Shown here piece by piece: positions 36,058 through 46,021 of a stretch of DNA of 64,000 bases. The translations under genes and the position numbers were made by a program. The notes under the pieces are model-generated. The model was not told where the DNA came from, made no database searches, and saw nothing but the letters and a program-made list of their open reading frames with translations. Numbering within the stretch: the first letter of the stretch is position 1; each line of letters starts with the position of its first letter. Origin of the DNA: Mucilaginibacter auburnensis. Its GTDB lineage: Bacteria; Bacteroidota; Bacteroidia; Sphingobacteriales; Sphingobacteriaceae. The DNA lies in contig NZ_PGFJ01000002.1 in the NCBI RefSeq assembly GCF_002797815.1, positions 124,001 to 188,000 of the forward strand, written 5' to 3'.

Positions 36058-36675
36058 TCAGTTTAATTCTAATATGGCAGATACATCGTAATAATCAATG
36101 CCCGCATTTTGAGCACATAACTCATCTTTTACTGAATTGCCTATCATCAATATTTCCCGTCTTTGCAGATTGTGGTCTTTTAACAACAATTCTATCACAT
36201 CTGTATCGGGCTTGGGTCTACTTTCCTGCGTAAAGTAGCAAGTAAGATACTGTTCCAAGCCATTCCATTCTGTTTGTCTTATTTTATTGAGTTGCTGCTG
36301 CGGATTGCCATCTGTTACAATAAATATCTTTTTACGGTCAATTACGATTTCCTGCATCAGCTCAAGCACCTTTTTATATATCAGTAATTTAAGCGGGAGT
36401 TTAACGGTAAGTAACAGGTCGTCAAAATTTTTCCTGTACTTTTCCTGTACACCCAGCTTTTCTTTCACACGCTCAAACACAAGCGCTGCTCCTTCTGTAA
36501 GATACGTATTCACCATCAAATCGGTTGCAGCCTTTGCATCGATCAGGTCGGTATATTCTATAGCACTTGCAAAAAGGTAATACACCTGAAACAGGTAATC
36601 CTTTTCAGGATAAATAACATTGTCTAATTCAAATATAAACGCTGATTTTTGTTTATCTATATCAGTATAAATCAT
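36058..36675 (-). CDS. HAD-fold protein with altered catalytic residues
   Basis: A 205-residue HAD superfamily member. Motif I is FELDN (Glu16 at the position of the nucleophilic Asp, Asp18 kept); motif II Thr121 (IVTDGN), motif III Lys155 (RPKPD) and motif IV IGNSVKDE (Asn180 in place of the first Asp of GDS, Asp184 kept). With the nucleophile replaced by Glu, normal phosphatase activity is unlikely, so it may be a pseudoenzyme or altered enzyme. The gene starts inside the end of the preceding 104-residue gene (14-base overlap) and precedes the S41 gene by 7 bases. Confidence 0.82.
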   Translation of the reverse strand: MIYTDIDKQKSAFIFELDNVIYPEKDYLFQVYYLFASAIEYTDLIDAKAATDLMVNTYLTEGAALVFERVKEKLGVQEKYRKNFDDLLLTVKLPLKLLIYKKVLELMQEIVIDRKKIFIVTDGNPQQQLNKIRQTEWNGLEQYLTCYFTQESRPKPDTDVIELLLKDHNLQRREILMIGNSVKDELCAQNAGIDYYDVSAILELN

Positions 36676-36976
36676 TTTTAACTAATTGTATATCAATACC
36701 ATATTCTGAAAATAATTGCAAAGCCGGTTCTAACTCGTTAAACTCGCTATCATTTAAACTATATATGGCACTTACGTTATTATCCAAACAAAAGGTAAGT
36801 ATTTGATGAGGGTAAGACGGTGATTGTGGATTGGGCAATTGTTTGATAGCCCCCGACTTAAGCATCACTTCCGGCACCTCATTGAAATCGCCCATTAGCA
36901 CGGTGCTATCAGTAAATTGCTTTTTAAAACTATGAGCTGCGGCAGAGAGCGCTCCGGTGATTAAAATATTGGCCAT
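36662..36976 (-). CDS. Orphan 104-aa domain resembling the N-terminus of ATP-grasp proteins
   Basis: MANILITGALSAAAHSFKKQ opens like the Rossmann-like pre-ATP-grasp domain, and GDFNEVPEVMLKSGAIKQLP, HQILTFCLDNNVSAIYSL, LFSEYGIDIQL continue it. The gene stops where the ATP-grasp catalytic part would begin, so no ATPase residues are present. It sits 2 bases after lolD and overlaps the HAD gene, hence translational coupling. Whether it is a genuine small partner or a truncated ATP-grasp gene is open. Assignment by pattern only. Confidence 0.5.
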   Translation of the reverse strand: MANILITGALSAAAHSFKKQFTDSTVLMGDFNEVPEVMLKSGAIKQLPNPQSPSYPHQILTFCLDNNVSAIYSLNDSEFNELEPALQLFSEYGIDIQLVKNDLY

Positions 36977-36978
36977 AT

Positions 36979-37638
36979 CTAAGCAACCTGTTCAATTAAA
37001 CCATCTTTCATAAAAACTTTTCGGTCTGAAATATTGGCCAGTTCCTCATTATGCGTAACAATAATAAACGTTTGCTTAAACTCCTTTCTTAACCTAACAA
37101 ACAGCTCATGCAGATCGCGGGCGTTGTTAGAATCAAGATTTCCCGAAGGTTCATCAGCAAATATTAATGAAGGCTCATTGATCAAAGCACGGGCAACTGC
37201 AACACGCTGTTGTTCACCACCTGATAATTGACTGGGTTTGTGATCAAACCGGGAGCTTAAGCCAAGCATGTCCAGTAATTCTTTAGCTCGTTTTTCGGCC
37301 TGCGCTTTAGGCATACCTGCTATAAAAGCAGGGATACAAACATTCTCTAATGCATCAAACTCGGCCAGTAAATGGTGAAATTGAAAAATAAACCCTATCT
37401 GACGATTGCGAAAATCACTAAGCTTTTTATTGTTCAGTTTATTAAGCTCAACATCATTTATAAATAGCTGGCCACTATCAGGCGTATCCAATGTACCTAA
37501 TATATTAAGGAGCGTACTCTTTCCGGCACCCGAAGCGCCTACTATAGTAACTATCTCACTTTTTTGAACTTCAATATCAACACCCTTTAGTATAGGGAGT
37601 TGGCCATAGGCCTTATAAATAGCTGTTGCTTTTAACAT
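36979..37638 (-). CDS. lolD: LolD-type ABC transporter ATPase
   Basis: A 219-residue ATPase. Walker A GASGAGKS (34-41), Q-loop FQFHHLLAEF, signature LSGGEQQRVAVARAL, Walker B LIFADEPSGNLD and the switch His in IIVTHNEE. Closest to the LolD/FtsE/MacB group that powers lipoprotein release or envelope transport. No permease is adjacent in the window. First gene of a four-gene operon. Confidence 0.9.
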   Translation of the reverse strand: MLKATAIYKAYGQLPILKGVDIEVQKSEIVTIVGASGAGKSTLLNILGTLDTPDSGQLFINDVELNKLNNKKLSDFRNRQIGFIFQFHHLLAEFDALENVCIPAFIAGMPKAQAEKRAKELLDMLGLSSRFDHKPSQLSGGEQQRVAVARALINEPSLIFADEPSGNLDSNNARDLHELFVRLRKEFKQTFIIVTHNEELANISDRKVFMKDGLIEQVA

Positions 37639-37795
37639 TGCACAAATGTAATGCTTATCAAGTAATCCTTTGGTTACTTACAAGAGATAAGCGCTGATGT
37701 TTGAAAAGTTTTTATATGTAACAAGCAAATTATGTAAATAACGTAACCATTATTGGTATAAAATTGTAGATTTACCGCAAAATCCGCTTAAAAAC

Positions 37796-38989
37796 ATGAA
37801 TATTCACGAGTACCAGGGTAAATCCATACTAAAAAGTTTCGGTGTAAGAGTTCAGGAAGGCATCGTTGCCGACACTGTTGAACAAGCTGTTGATGCAGCT
37901 AAAAAAATGAAGGAAGATTACAACTCAAGCTGGGTTGTTGTTAAGGCTCAGATACATGCAGGTGGCCGTGGTAAAGGTGGAGGTGTTAAGCTGGCTAAAA
38001 ACCTGGATGAGGTGGCTGAAAAAGCAGGCGCAATCTTAGGCATGCAGTTGGTAACGCCACAAACCGGTCCTGAAGGTAAACTGGTACGTAAAGTGTTAGT
38101 TGCTCAGGATGTTTACTATCCGGGCGAAAGCGAAACCAAAGAGTTTTACATTAGTGTTCTGTTAGACAGGGCTAAAGGCCGCAACATTATTATGTATTCA
38201 ACCGAAGGCGGTATGGATATTGAAGAAGTTGCAGAACATACACCTCATTTGATATTCAAGGAAGAAATTGATCCGAAAGTTGGTTTGCAAGGTTTCCAAA
38301 CCCGCAAAATTGCCTTTAACCTTGGCCTTTCAGGCGATGCGTTTAAAGACATGACCAAGTTCATCGCTGCTTTATACAAAGCTTACGAAGCAACCGACTC
38401 GTCAATGTTTGAGATCAACCCGGTATTAAAAACATCTGATAACAAAATATTAGCTGTTGACGCTAAAGTAAATTTAGACGATAACGCTTTATACCGCCAT
38501 GCTGATTATGCTGCAATGCGTGATACCAATGAGGAAGATCCTACTGAGGTTGAAGCTGGTAAATCAAACCTTAACTACGTTAAATTAGATGGCAACGTTG
38601 GTTGTATGGTAAACGGTGCCGGCTTGGCTATGGCTACCATGGATATTATTAAACTGGCAGGTGGCGAACCGGCAAACTTCCTTGACGTAGGTGGTACCGC
38701 TAACGCCCAAACTGTTAAAGCCGGTTTTAACATTATATTAAGCGACCCTAACGTTAAAGCCATCCTGATCAACATATTTGGTGGTATTGTTCGTTGCGAC
38801 CGTGTTGCTCAAGGTGTTATTGATGCTTACAATGAAATTGGTAACATACCTGTTCCAATCATCGTTCGTTTGCAAGGTACTAATGCTAAAGAAGCTAAAG
38901 AACTCATTGATAACTCTGGCCTTAAAGTTTTCTCGGCTATATTATTGAAAGAAGCTGCTGAAAGAGTAAAAGAAGTTTTAGCGCAATAA
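37796..38989 (+). CDS. sucC: Succinate-CoA ligase (ADP-forming) beta subunit
   Basis: A 397-residue ATP-grasp protein of the TCA cycle: [32 protein letters not shown] (ATP binding), EINPVLKT, and the C-terminal CoA-ligase domain with [14 protein letters not shown]. It converts succinyl-CoA to succinate with ATP formation, together with SucD, which is not in the window. Followed by a strong terminator. Confidence 0.97.
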   Translation: MNIHEYQGKSILKSFGVRVQEGIVADTVEQAVDAAKKMKEDYNSSWVVVKAQIHAGGRGKGGGVKLAKNLDEVAEKAGAILGMQLVTPQTGPEGKLVRKVLVAQDVYYPGESETKEFYISVLLDRAKGRNIIMYSTEGGMDIEEVAEHTPHLIFKEEIDPKVGLQGFQTRKIAFNLGLSGDAFKDMTKFIAALYKAYEATDSSMFEINPVLKTSDNKILAVDAKVNLDDNALYRHADYAAMRDTNEEDPTEVEAGKSNLNYVKLDGNVGCMVNGAGLAMATMDIIKLAGGEPANFLDVGGTANAQTVKAGFNIILSDPNVKAILINIFGGIVRCDRVAQGVIDAYNEIGNIPVPIIVRLQGTNAKEAKELIDNSGLKVFSAILLKEAAERVKEVLAQ

Positions 38990-39008
38990 GTGCTAAATCC
39001 AAAATAGA

Positions 39009-39037
39009 AAAAGGGCGCTTAAATCAAGCGCCCTTTT
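39009..39037. terminator. Strong bidirectional terminator
   Basis: A perfect 12-bp stem, AAAAGGGCGCTT/AAGCGCCCTTTT, with an AAATC loop lies between sucC and the convergent 39056 gene. Confidence 0.9.
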
Positions 39038-39055
39038 CGTTTCTAAATACTTTTT

Positions 39056-39403
39056 TTAAGATGCAGTTGGCCTGTCGCTGCTATGCAGGTTATGGCTGAT
39101 CATCCAGTGGTGCAGCTTAGCCTGAACCGCTGATGCGCTCTCTACAGCATAAGTACCGTAAGCATCAACTATAATACCCTTGATGCCATGCTTAGGTGAG
39201 TTTACCGCATATACAATTGACATGTCCGACGGGTTACTTGCACCCTCAAACCGATAAAATTCATCAATTGAAAATTCATCAGCTGTCATTTTTATATTCT
39301 GCGATTTATCATCAACGGTATCTCCTTCAATACTCAGATTGGCCGTATATCCTCTTTTCATTAAATCGTTAGTGGCATCCACTAAAGTTTCGTAGTTTTT
39401 CAT
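39056..39403 (-). CDS. Conserved Bacteroidota hypothetical (115 aa)
   Basis: A 115-residue soluble protein (YETLVDATNDLMKRGYTANL; VYAVNSPKHGIKGIIVDAYG). Relatives are often labelled phosphoribosylpyrophosphate synthetase in databases, but no PRPP-binding motif is present and the length is far too short, so the name should not be used. Monocistronic between a terminator and the E2 gene. Confidence 0.65.
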   Translation of the reverse strand: MKNYETLVDATNDLMKRGYTANLSIEGDTVDDKSQNIKMTADEFSIDEFYRFEGASNPSDMSIVYAVNSPKHGIKGIIVDAYGTYAVESASAVQAKLHHWMISHNLHSSDRPTAS

Positions 39404-39505
39404 GGTAAATGTAGTTTAAGTAAGGCGCAGCAAAACCGCACGCTATATATTAAACTAAAAATGGCAAACTGTTGTTTGAGGTACTTTACAATTTAGATAA
39501 GATGA

Positions 39506-41008
39506 TTAAACTTCGCGGCTAACATCCCAGTTCTCCAGATAATCTGCAATGCGCTTAACGAAAGACCCGCCCAGCGAACCGTCTATTACGCGGTGATCAT
39601 AAGAGAGTGACAGAAACATCATATGGCGTATAGCAATAACATCGCCCTCCGGAGTTTCAATAACGGCAGGTTTTTTCTTAATAGCGCCAATGGCCAATAT
39701 AGCAACCTGAGGCTGATTGATGATTGGTGTACCCATCAAATTGCCAAATGTACCAACATTGGTTATAGTGAAGGTTCCGTCTTTAACATCATCCGGTTGC
39801 AGCTTATTAAGACGCGCTTTACCGGCCAAACCGTTAACTGCTTTGGTAAGCCCTAAAAGGTTAAGCTCATCAGCTTTCTTAATAACCGGAACAATAAGAT
39901 TACCGTTAGGTAAAGCAGTGGCCATGCTGATATTTATGGCAGCCTTCCTAATGATCTGTGTGCCGTTAACTGATGAGTTGATGAGCGGAAAGTCTTTAAT
40001 AGCTTTAACCACCGCCTCCATAAATATAGGTGTAAAGGTAATCTTCTCCCCTTCGCGTTTCTCAAAGGTATTTTTGATCCTTTCGCGCCACAATACCAGG
40101 CCGGTAACATCTGCTTCAACAAATGATGTTACGTGAGGCGAAGTTTGTTTACTCATTACCATGTGCTCGGCAATTAGCCTGCGCATTCTGTCCATTTCTA
40201 TGATCTCATCAGAACCCGAGACTGATGTAGCGAATGTATTTGCAGTTGCTTTAACTTCTTGCTGGAAAGATACCGATGTGTAGCGGGCTTGCGGCTCATC
40301 AGCTTTAACTTCCTCTTGTTTCGGCTGCTCTGGCTGAGCAGGGGCTTTTGTTGGAGACGTGGTGTTAGCGGGACGATTACGCAGATAGTTAAGCAGATCA
40401 TCTTTAGTTAATCTGCCTTCAGCACCACTACCAGCTATATTATCTAACTCCGCAGCACTTACATTCTCCTGAGAAGCTATATGTTTTACCAATGGAGAAT
40501 AAAAACGTGGTACATCTTTGAAAGGACGCTGCGCAGGCGAGGTATTTGCTTGTTGTAATTGATCTATACCCGGAATAGCGGCTTGATCTTCCTCAGCAAA
40601 CTCCGGTTTTACTTCCTCCTGTATATGAGTAGTTGGCGGTGTGAAGAAAACCTCGTGCTTTTTCTCTTCTGTTGCTACCGCTTTAACATCACGCTGTGAT
40701 TCTTCGGCTGGCAACTGTTCAACTACTGTTGATTGTGCTACTGTTGATTCTGCGGAAGTGTCTTCCTCCTCCGTTTCAATTACGGCTACCACATCACCAA
40801 CCTGTACTATATCATCTTCTTTGCAGCGCTGCTCAACCAATTTGCCCGAAACCGGTGATGGTACCTCCGAGTCAACTTTATCAGTGGCTATTTCTATTAC
40901 TGCTTCATCTGCTTCAATGTAATCGCCTGGCTTTTTAACCCATTTAATTATGGTTGCTTCCGCAACGCTTTCTCCCATCTTTGGCAATAACAATTGATAT
41001 CTGGCCAT
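39506..41008 (-). CDS. 2-oxoacid dehydrogenase E2 (dihydrolipoamide acyltransferase)
   Basis: A 500-residue acyltransferase core of an alpha-keto acid dehydrogenase complex. Lipoyl domain at 1-77 with Lys44 in TDKV; a long Glu/Pro/Thr/Ala-rich linker; peripheral subunit-binding domain (FYSPLVKHIASQENVS, ELDNIAGSGAEGRLTKDDLL); catalytic domain ending in HRVIDGSLGG with the active His and Asp. E1 and E3 are elsewhere. Sequence does not decide between branched-chain and other substrates. Starts 44 bases after the cinA stop. Confidence 0.93.
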   Translation of the reverse strand: MARYQLLLPKMGESVAEATIIKWVKKPGDYIEADEAVIEIATDKVDSEVPSPVSGKLVEQRCKEDDIVQVGDVVAVIETEEEDTSAESTVAQSTVVEQLPAEESQRDVKAVATEEKKHEVFFTPPTTHIQEEVKPEFAEEDQAAIPGIDQLQQANTSPAQRPFKDVPRFYSPLVKHIASQENVSAAELDNIAGSGAEGRLTKDDLLNYLRNRPANTTSPTKAPAQPEQPKQEEVKADEPQARYTSVSFQQEVKATANTFATSVSGSDEIIEMDRMRRLIAEHMVMSKQTSPHVTSFVEADVTGLVLWRERIKNTFEKREGEKITFTPIFMEAVVKAIKDFPLINSSVNGTQIIRKAAINISMATALPNGNLIVPVIKKADELNLLGLTKAVNGLAGKARLNKLQPDDVKDGTFTITNVGTFGNLMGTPIINQPQVAILAIGAIKKKPAVIETPEGDVIAIRHMMFLSLSYDHRVIDGSLGGSFVKRIADYLENWDVSREV

Positions 41009-41052
41009 ATAGAAAATATATAGTTATAGGGTAAAATTATAAAAATGCTGCA

Positions 41053-42297
41053 TTAGTTTTTAACTTCCTTTAGTAAAGTATTCAACATAGAAAATGCGGC
41101 GGCTGAACTTCTTTCAATATTTTGAAGTCGTTTACTACCAAATGTGAACTTTTTAACGACTTTACTTTTTTCAGAACCAACTGCTATCCAAACAGTTCCA
41201 ACCGGTTTTTCTGCCGTACCTCCGTCCGGACCGGCAATTCCGGTAATGGCTATGGCGAAATCTGTGTGGAAATTTTTTAATGCACCATTTAACATTTCAG
41301 TAACGGTTTCTTCACTGACAGCCCCGAAATTATCAATAGTTGATGACTCAACGCCTAATACCTGCTGCTTTAGCTCATTACTGTAAACAACTCCTCCACC
41401 TGCAAAAACTCTTGAAGAACCCGCGTGCTGGGTTAATAAATGTGAAACATAGCCTCCTGTGCAGCTTTCTGCTACAGACAGAGTTGCAGCCATTGCTTCC
41501 ATTCTATTTAATATAGCCTTTTCAAGCGTAATATCTTCTGTCGCAACCAAAATATTGTCAACACGCTCAGCAATTTCAGCGGCAAAGGCCTCTACTTCAG
41601 CTTCAACATTTTCATTGGCGCCGTAACCGCTCAGTCTTAACCTTACCTGCCCCAATTTAGGCAGATAGGCAAGTTTTACATGAGCCGGCAGCCTGTCTTC
41701 AATATCTGCTATTCTTTTAGCCAGAAAAGATTCACCTTCGCCGGCTGTGAGCAAGGTTTTATGGTAGATAACCGGCAGATCAAAGCGTTTTTTTAGCTTG
41801 GGTATAACTGCCTCATCAATCATATACATCATTTCAAAGGGCACACCCGGCATTGATACATATATCTTTCCTTCGCTCTCAAACCACATACCCGGCGCTG
41901 TGCCGTTATTATTTATAATAACCTCGCAGTTTGCGGGTACAAGCGCCTGCGCCTTGTTGATATCCAGCAACGGGCGGTTACTTTTTTCAAATATGCGCGT
42001 AACGTTAGCCAATGTTTCAGCATTTTCAACCATGCCTACTCCAAAATATTCTGCCAGGGTTATTTTCGTTATATCATCTTTAGTAGGACCCAAACCACCG
42101 GTAATTAGTATTACGTCGGCGCGTGAGGCCGCTTCGGCAAGCGCTTTTAGAATATGCTCCCTATCGTCTGACACAGACGATATCTGTTTAATTTTAACAC
42201 CAATGTTATTTAATTGTCTGGCCATCCAGGCCGAATTGGTGTCAACTATCTGCCCAATTAGAATCTCATCGCCAATGGTTATAATTTCCGCACGCAT
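41053..42297 (-). CDS. cinA: CinA family protein (NMN deamidase, ADP-ribose pyrophosphatase)
   Basis: A 414-residue two-domain protein: an N-terminal MoCF/COG1058 domain (MRAEIITIGDEILIGQIVDTNS, GGLGPTKDD) and a C-terminal PncC/CinA domain (AESCTGGYVSHLLTQHAGSS, AITGIAGPDGGTAEKPVGTVW) that deamidates NMN in pyridine nucleotide salvage. The start codon overlaps the lptD stop by one base (TAATG), so the two are coupled. Confidence 0.95.
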   Translation of the reverse strand: MRAEIITIGDEILIGQIVDTNSAWMARQLNNIGVKIKQISSVSDDREHILKALAEAASRADVILITGGLGPTKDDITKITLAEYFGVGMVENAETLANVTRIFEKSNRPLLDINKAQALVPANCEVIINNNGTAPGMWFESEGKIYVSMPGVPFEMMYMIDEAVIPKLKKRFDLPVIYHKTLLTAGEGESFLAKRIADIEDRLPAHVKLAYLPKLGQVRLRLSGYGANENVEAEVEAFAAEIAERVDNILVATEDITLEKAILNRMEAMAATLSVAESCTGGYVSHLLTQHAGSSRVFAGGGVVYSNELKQQVLGVESSTIDNFGAVSEETVTEMLNGALKNFHTDFAIAITGIAGPDGGTAEKPVGTVWIAVGSEKSKVVKKFTFGSKRLQNIERSSAAAFSMLNTLLKEVKN

Positions 42298-45035
42298 TAG
42301 TATCTGTTAAAATAGCCGTTGTTAGTGTAATCGCTTCGTTTTGTTAATTTTAGCGCCTGCAATATATCTGAACGTACACGTAATGTAACGTTATAAGATT
42401 TGTAATAACCAAAAGGCAGCCAGCTTATTGAAAGGTCCCAGCAGTGCAGATCTCGATATATTGCGAAAGATGTAGCACTGCTTAATTTAGCCGCCCTTAT
42501 ATCATAGTTAGTATTGAATTGCACCTTCCATTTTGGTGTTATGCTCAAATCGCCATTGATCATCACTGTATTAGCAACAGAAGTACCAACAAGTGTATTA
42601 GCGTAACTAAAATTGTAATTAAATGTAAGGTTCCAAGGTACATTAAAATCAATATACGCGCTTGGATCACTATTTAGTAAAGCTAATTTGTCAGCCTGAT
42701 CGGGCGTAGCAGTCATTAATGTAGTACCGGGCGCTACCGGCCGTGCTTTACCCTTAAAAGCGGCAGCGTTTAAACTACCACCAATAGTTAACGAAAAGTT
42801 CATCAATGTAGGGAACCGGCCATCCTGCCAGGTGAACCTGTTAATTCTTCTTACCGCCCGTACAACTTGGTTATTGGAAATTGAGTCCAGATTTTTGTAT
42901 ACGTAAGGATCAAAAGTTCCAGCAAAGTTAATGTTGATCTTGTCGTTAATTATACTGGTGTGACCAGAGAAATTAATGTTTGATAAGCGAAAAGAATCAG
43001 CAGCGAAATTATAAAAGGTGCTGAATGATAAGCCTTGTATCAGCATTATCTTTTTATCAGTTTGCACGCTGTCTGTACTTTTTGCGCGCACCTTAGCTTC
43101 AAGGTTATTATCAACACCAAGATTTACACCGGCAGCTGTACCTCCCGAAGGCCCACCAAATAACGAACCGTCAAAAATAGAGTATCGTCTTGCAAGGGCA
43201 GGGTAAGGCACTGTTGCATTGGTTACGACAACCCTATTGTAGGACCGGTTTAAACCTGAGTAATCAGGACGATAACTGAAACTAACGTTAGGGGTAATTA
43301 CGTGGCGGATAGCCTTGAGGCGGCCGGCCTTAATTGGCAAAATCCCATAAATTTTTGTGCTGAAGCCTCCGCTTATTGCGTAATCGCCTACGCGGTTAAA
43401 GCCGGGTAAGGTATCAGTAACCAATGAGTCGGCACGTGCGTAGCGTTGCCTGATCGACTGGAAATACCAGCGTTCGTTATAGTTAAAGTTGGTATTAAAC
43501 TGAAAATATTTTAATACGTTGAGGCTTAAACCCACCGGAATTTGATGCTGTATACCATTACGCATCCGTTTAGTTAAGGTGTTTTTTGTAAACAGTTGCT
43601 GTTCGGGTATGTTTGATAAACTGTTTGACGCGTTTAAGGTATACCCAACAGTAATGCGCTGATACCATTTCTGCTCACCTACCCTATCCCTCTTATCAAA
43701 CGGATTAATTGTGGTCATGCTGAAAGTAACACGCGGCAACTCCAGATTTACAGTTTTACGGGTAAGATCCTGGTTGTGTGCTAAACTAACGTTCAATGCA
43801 AATGGCGTTCCGGCCCAAATACGCGAAAAGGCAACTGATGATTGTAACTGATTTTGGGTTAGGGCCTGTAAATTGTAACCTGTTGTTGCAGGGTTATTTT
43901 GATAGAAACTTGCTGTACCTGCGCTTACCGATGCACTAAATGTTTTACCCGGACTGGCATTAGGATTTTGCGAGTGGTTCCAGTTAATATGAAAATCTTT
44001 TGCCGGAGGATCGCCGGGAAGCGCATAATTATGTGAACCGAAACTCAAAGAGAGGCCACCGTTATACTTGTACCGTTTCATATAGTTCATAGAACTTGTT
44101 ACCTCATATGATCCGTTGGAGTAGTAGGTACCTGTAGTGGTAAGGTCCATGTAATCATTTAGTGCGAGATAGTATCCAAATCCCCGAAGGAAGAAACCTA
44201 ATGTGGCATCTTCACCAAATGTAGGCAGTATTACACCAGACGATTTGGTATCGGGCTTCGGAAAAAAACCAAACGGTAGCGCTACAGGCATGGGTACACC
44301 TGCTATTTCCAGGTACGCAGGACCTGAAATGATACGCTTTTTCTCTCCTATACCACGCGTTATTACAATACCGTAGTCGGGGTCCGGCTTGTCGCAGGCA
44401 CTAAATATAATGTTGTGATAAGCTACTTCGTCTTCGCTTATTTTTTTTGCCTGCCCATGCGAAATGTAGTTAGTTTCTTGCTGGGTAAGCACGTTCCAGG
44501 TTTTACCAATTTTAGTTTCGTAATTAACCTTGAGCGAGTCTGACGTTATGGGCGCATCAGAACCTTGTTTAGAAATTGGCCGTCCGGAATAACGGCGTGT
44601 GGCCGGATCTATCGCACCACGTGCAAATAAAACCTTATTAGCTTTATCTACCTCAATAAAATCGGCATCAAGTTCAAAATCCTCATAAGTTACGCGGGCT
44701 TCCCCATATAATCTTATGGTATCTGTTCCAACAAATATGGTTGAATCTTTAGCTTTAAACGTTAATTCGCTTTTGAGGCTCCCCGAATCGCGTTTAGTTG
44801 TATCTGCTGAAGGTATTACAGTATCTCTTCCCGCAAGCTTCGGTTGTTGCGTACCAGCCGGGATACCCTGCTTTTTATTTAATAAAGGATATTTATCTGT
44901 AGAATCAAGATGGATAATAGTATCGGCAACGCGAACGTTATGTATAAAATAATTATAGTGTTCCCTGCCTTCAGCAGCCAACATATTCACTATTAAGATA
45001 ATTGCAAATAGAAAAAATAGGTTGATAAATTTCAA
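42297..45035 (-). CDS. lptD: LPS assembly outer-membrane protein LptD-like
   Basis: A 912-residue protein: hydrophobic signal (FINLFFLFAIILIVNMLAAEG), an OstA/LptA-like beta-jellyroll (VTYEDFELDADFIEVDKANKVLF, KTWNVLTQQETNYI) and a long C-terminal barrel region. It would insert LPS into the outer leaflet with LptE. The start is TTG at 45035; the only upstream in-frame codons before a stop are ATT or CTG, and the next Met would remove the signal. Divergent from the amidase gene with 53 bases between starts. Confidence 0.9.
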   Translation of the reverse strand: MKFINLFFLFAIILIVNMLAAEGREHYNYFIHNVRVADTIIHLDSTDKYPLLNKKQGIPAGTQQPKLAGRDTVIPSADTTKRDSGSLKSELTFKAKDSTIFVGTDTIRLYGEARVTYEDFELDADFIEVDKANKVLFARGAIDPATRRYSGRPISKQGSDAPITSDSLKVNYETKIGKTWNVLTQQETNYISHGQAKKISEDEVAYHNIIFSACDKPDPDYGIVITRGIGEKKRIISGPAYLEIAGVPMPVALPFGFFPKPDTKSSGVILPTFGEDATLGFFLRGFGYYLALNDYMDLTTTGTYYSNGSYEVTSSMNYMKRYKYNGGLSLSFGSHNYALPGDPPAKDFHINWNHSQNPNASPGKTFSASVSAGTASFYQNNPATTGYNLQALTQNQLQSSVAFSRIWAGTPFALNVSLAHNQDLTRKTVNLELPRVTFSMTTINPFDKRDRVGEQKWYQRITVGYTLNASNSLSNIPEQQLFTKNTLTKRMRNGIQHQIPVGLSLNVLKYFQFNTNFNYNERWYFQSIRQRYARADSLVTDTLPGFNRVGDYAISGGFSTKIYGILPIKAGRLKAIRHVITPNVSFSYRPDYSGLNRSYNRVVVTNATVPYPALARRYSIFDGSLFGGPSGGTAAGVNLGVDNNLEAKVRAKSTDSVQTDKKIMLIQGLSFSTFYNFAADSFRLSNINFSGHTSIINDKININFAGTFDPYVYKNLDSISNNQVVRAVRRINRFTWQDGRFPTLMNFSLTIGGSLNAAAFKGKARPVAPGTTLMTATPDQADKLALLNSDPSAYIDFNVPWNLTFNYNFSYANTLVGTSVANTVMINGDLSITPKWKVQFNTNYDIRAAKLSSATSFAIYRDLHCWDLSISWLPFGYYKSYNVTLRVRSDILQALKLTKRSDYTNNGYFNRY

Positions 45036-45051
45036 AATTGATTTCGAATAA

Positions 45052-45059
45052 TATATTTG
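45052..45059 (+). promoter_or_regulatory. Putative -7 box for the amidase-mlaD operon
   Basis: TATATTTG matches TAnnTTTG, 30 bases upstream of the amidase ATG at 45089, in the lptD/amidase divergent region. Confidence 0.45.
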
Positions 45060-45088
45060 CAGATATAGTTAACAGCGCCCCAAAAATA

Positions 45089-46009
45089 ATGAAAAATAAC
45101 CCATTGAAAAGATTGATTTATGCACCACTATTAATTGTTGCAGGTATTTCGTTGTTTTCGTTTACGTTGCGTTTTCCCATTCTTAAAACTTCAGCTAAAA
45201 GAGATACAGTTGTTAGTACCGGTTATAAATTAAAAACCATTATTCTTGATCCCGGTCACGGAGTGAAGCCACCAAACGGGTCAGGCAAATTTTCTGTTGG
45301 TTCTTCAGGCACTTTTTCAACCGAAAGAGGTGTAACGCTGATGGTTGCTCAAAAATTGCAAAAGGCAATAGAAAAAGATATTAGCGGTGTTAAAGTTGTG
45401 TTGACCCGAAACAGTGAGACCGATGTATCTTTACAAAGAAGGCCGGAAATAGCCAACGAAAATAAAGGCGACCTGTTTATATCTATACACTGCAATGCAC
45501 TGCCGGATAAGACTGTGCGCGAGCGGATTGGAACCAAAAAAGGCAAGGCTGTTTACAAAACATCCCGTGTGGTTGACAGATCAGGAAAGGGTGTATTGAT
45601 GTTGGTATACGGTTTGAAACGTACCGGAGAGCAACAGCGGGAAATAAAAAGCAACCAGGTTGGAGAGGATATGGAAGGCGAAGTTGACCCTAATGATCCG
45701 GTCACGATCATATTAACCAATGAGTATTTGAGGAAGTTCAGGCAGAAAAGCATACTGTTGGCAAACATTCTCGCTGATGAATTTGTTAGTGTGGACGGAA
45801 GAAGATTGGAAGGAATACGAGAGCAAAGCCTGAATGTTTTAGTTCATGCAGCAATGCCTTCTGTTTTGGTTGAAATTGGTTATATAACTAATTTAGAAGA
45901 AGAGGAATATCTTAATTCAGAAAAAGGACAGGAAGAAATTGTGGCAACATTAGTACGCTCCATCCAAAATTATAAGCTTCAGGTAGAAAACGCAGTAATA
46001 AAAAACTAA
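45089..46009 (+). CDS. N-acetylmuramoyl-L-alanine amidase (amidase_3)
   Basis: A 306-residue cell-wall hydrolase. ATG at 45089 (MKNNPLKRLIYAPLLIVAGI) is preferred to a TTG 51 bases upstream; the hydrophobic start is a signal or membrane anchor. Zinc ligands of the amidase_3 fold are seen in ILDPGHG, SIHCNA and LVEIGYITN. An insertion of about 75 residues after the SIHCNA motif is typical of regulated AmiA/B-type enzymes. It cuts the peptide from muramic acid in peptidoglycan. mlaD follows after 12 bases. Confidence 0.93.
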   Translation: MKNNPLKRLIYAPLLIVAGISLFSFTLRFPILKTSAKRDTVVSTGYKLKTIILDPGHGVKPPNGSGKFSVGSSGTFSTERGVTLMVAQKLQKAIEKDISGVKVVLTRNSETDVSLQRRPEIANENKGDLFISIHCNALPDKTVRERIGTKKGKAVYKTSRVVDRSGKGVLMLVYGLKRTGEQQREIKSNQVGEDMEGEVDPNDPVTIILTNEYLRKFRQKSILLANILADEFVSVDGRRLEGIREQSLNVLVHAAMPSVLVEIGYITNLEEEEYLNSEKGQEEIVATLVRSIQNYKLQVENAVIKN

Positions 46010-46021
46010 ACACAACAACCT

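Noticed and set aside
39056..39403. Phosphoribosylpyrophosphate synthetase label for the 115-residue protein
   Set aside because: No PRPP-binding loop and one third of the needed length; the label spreads by database transfer.
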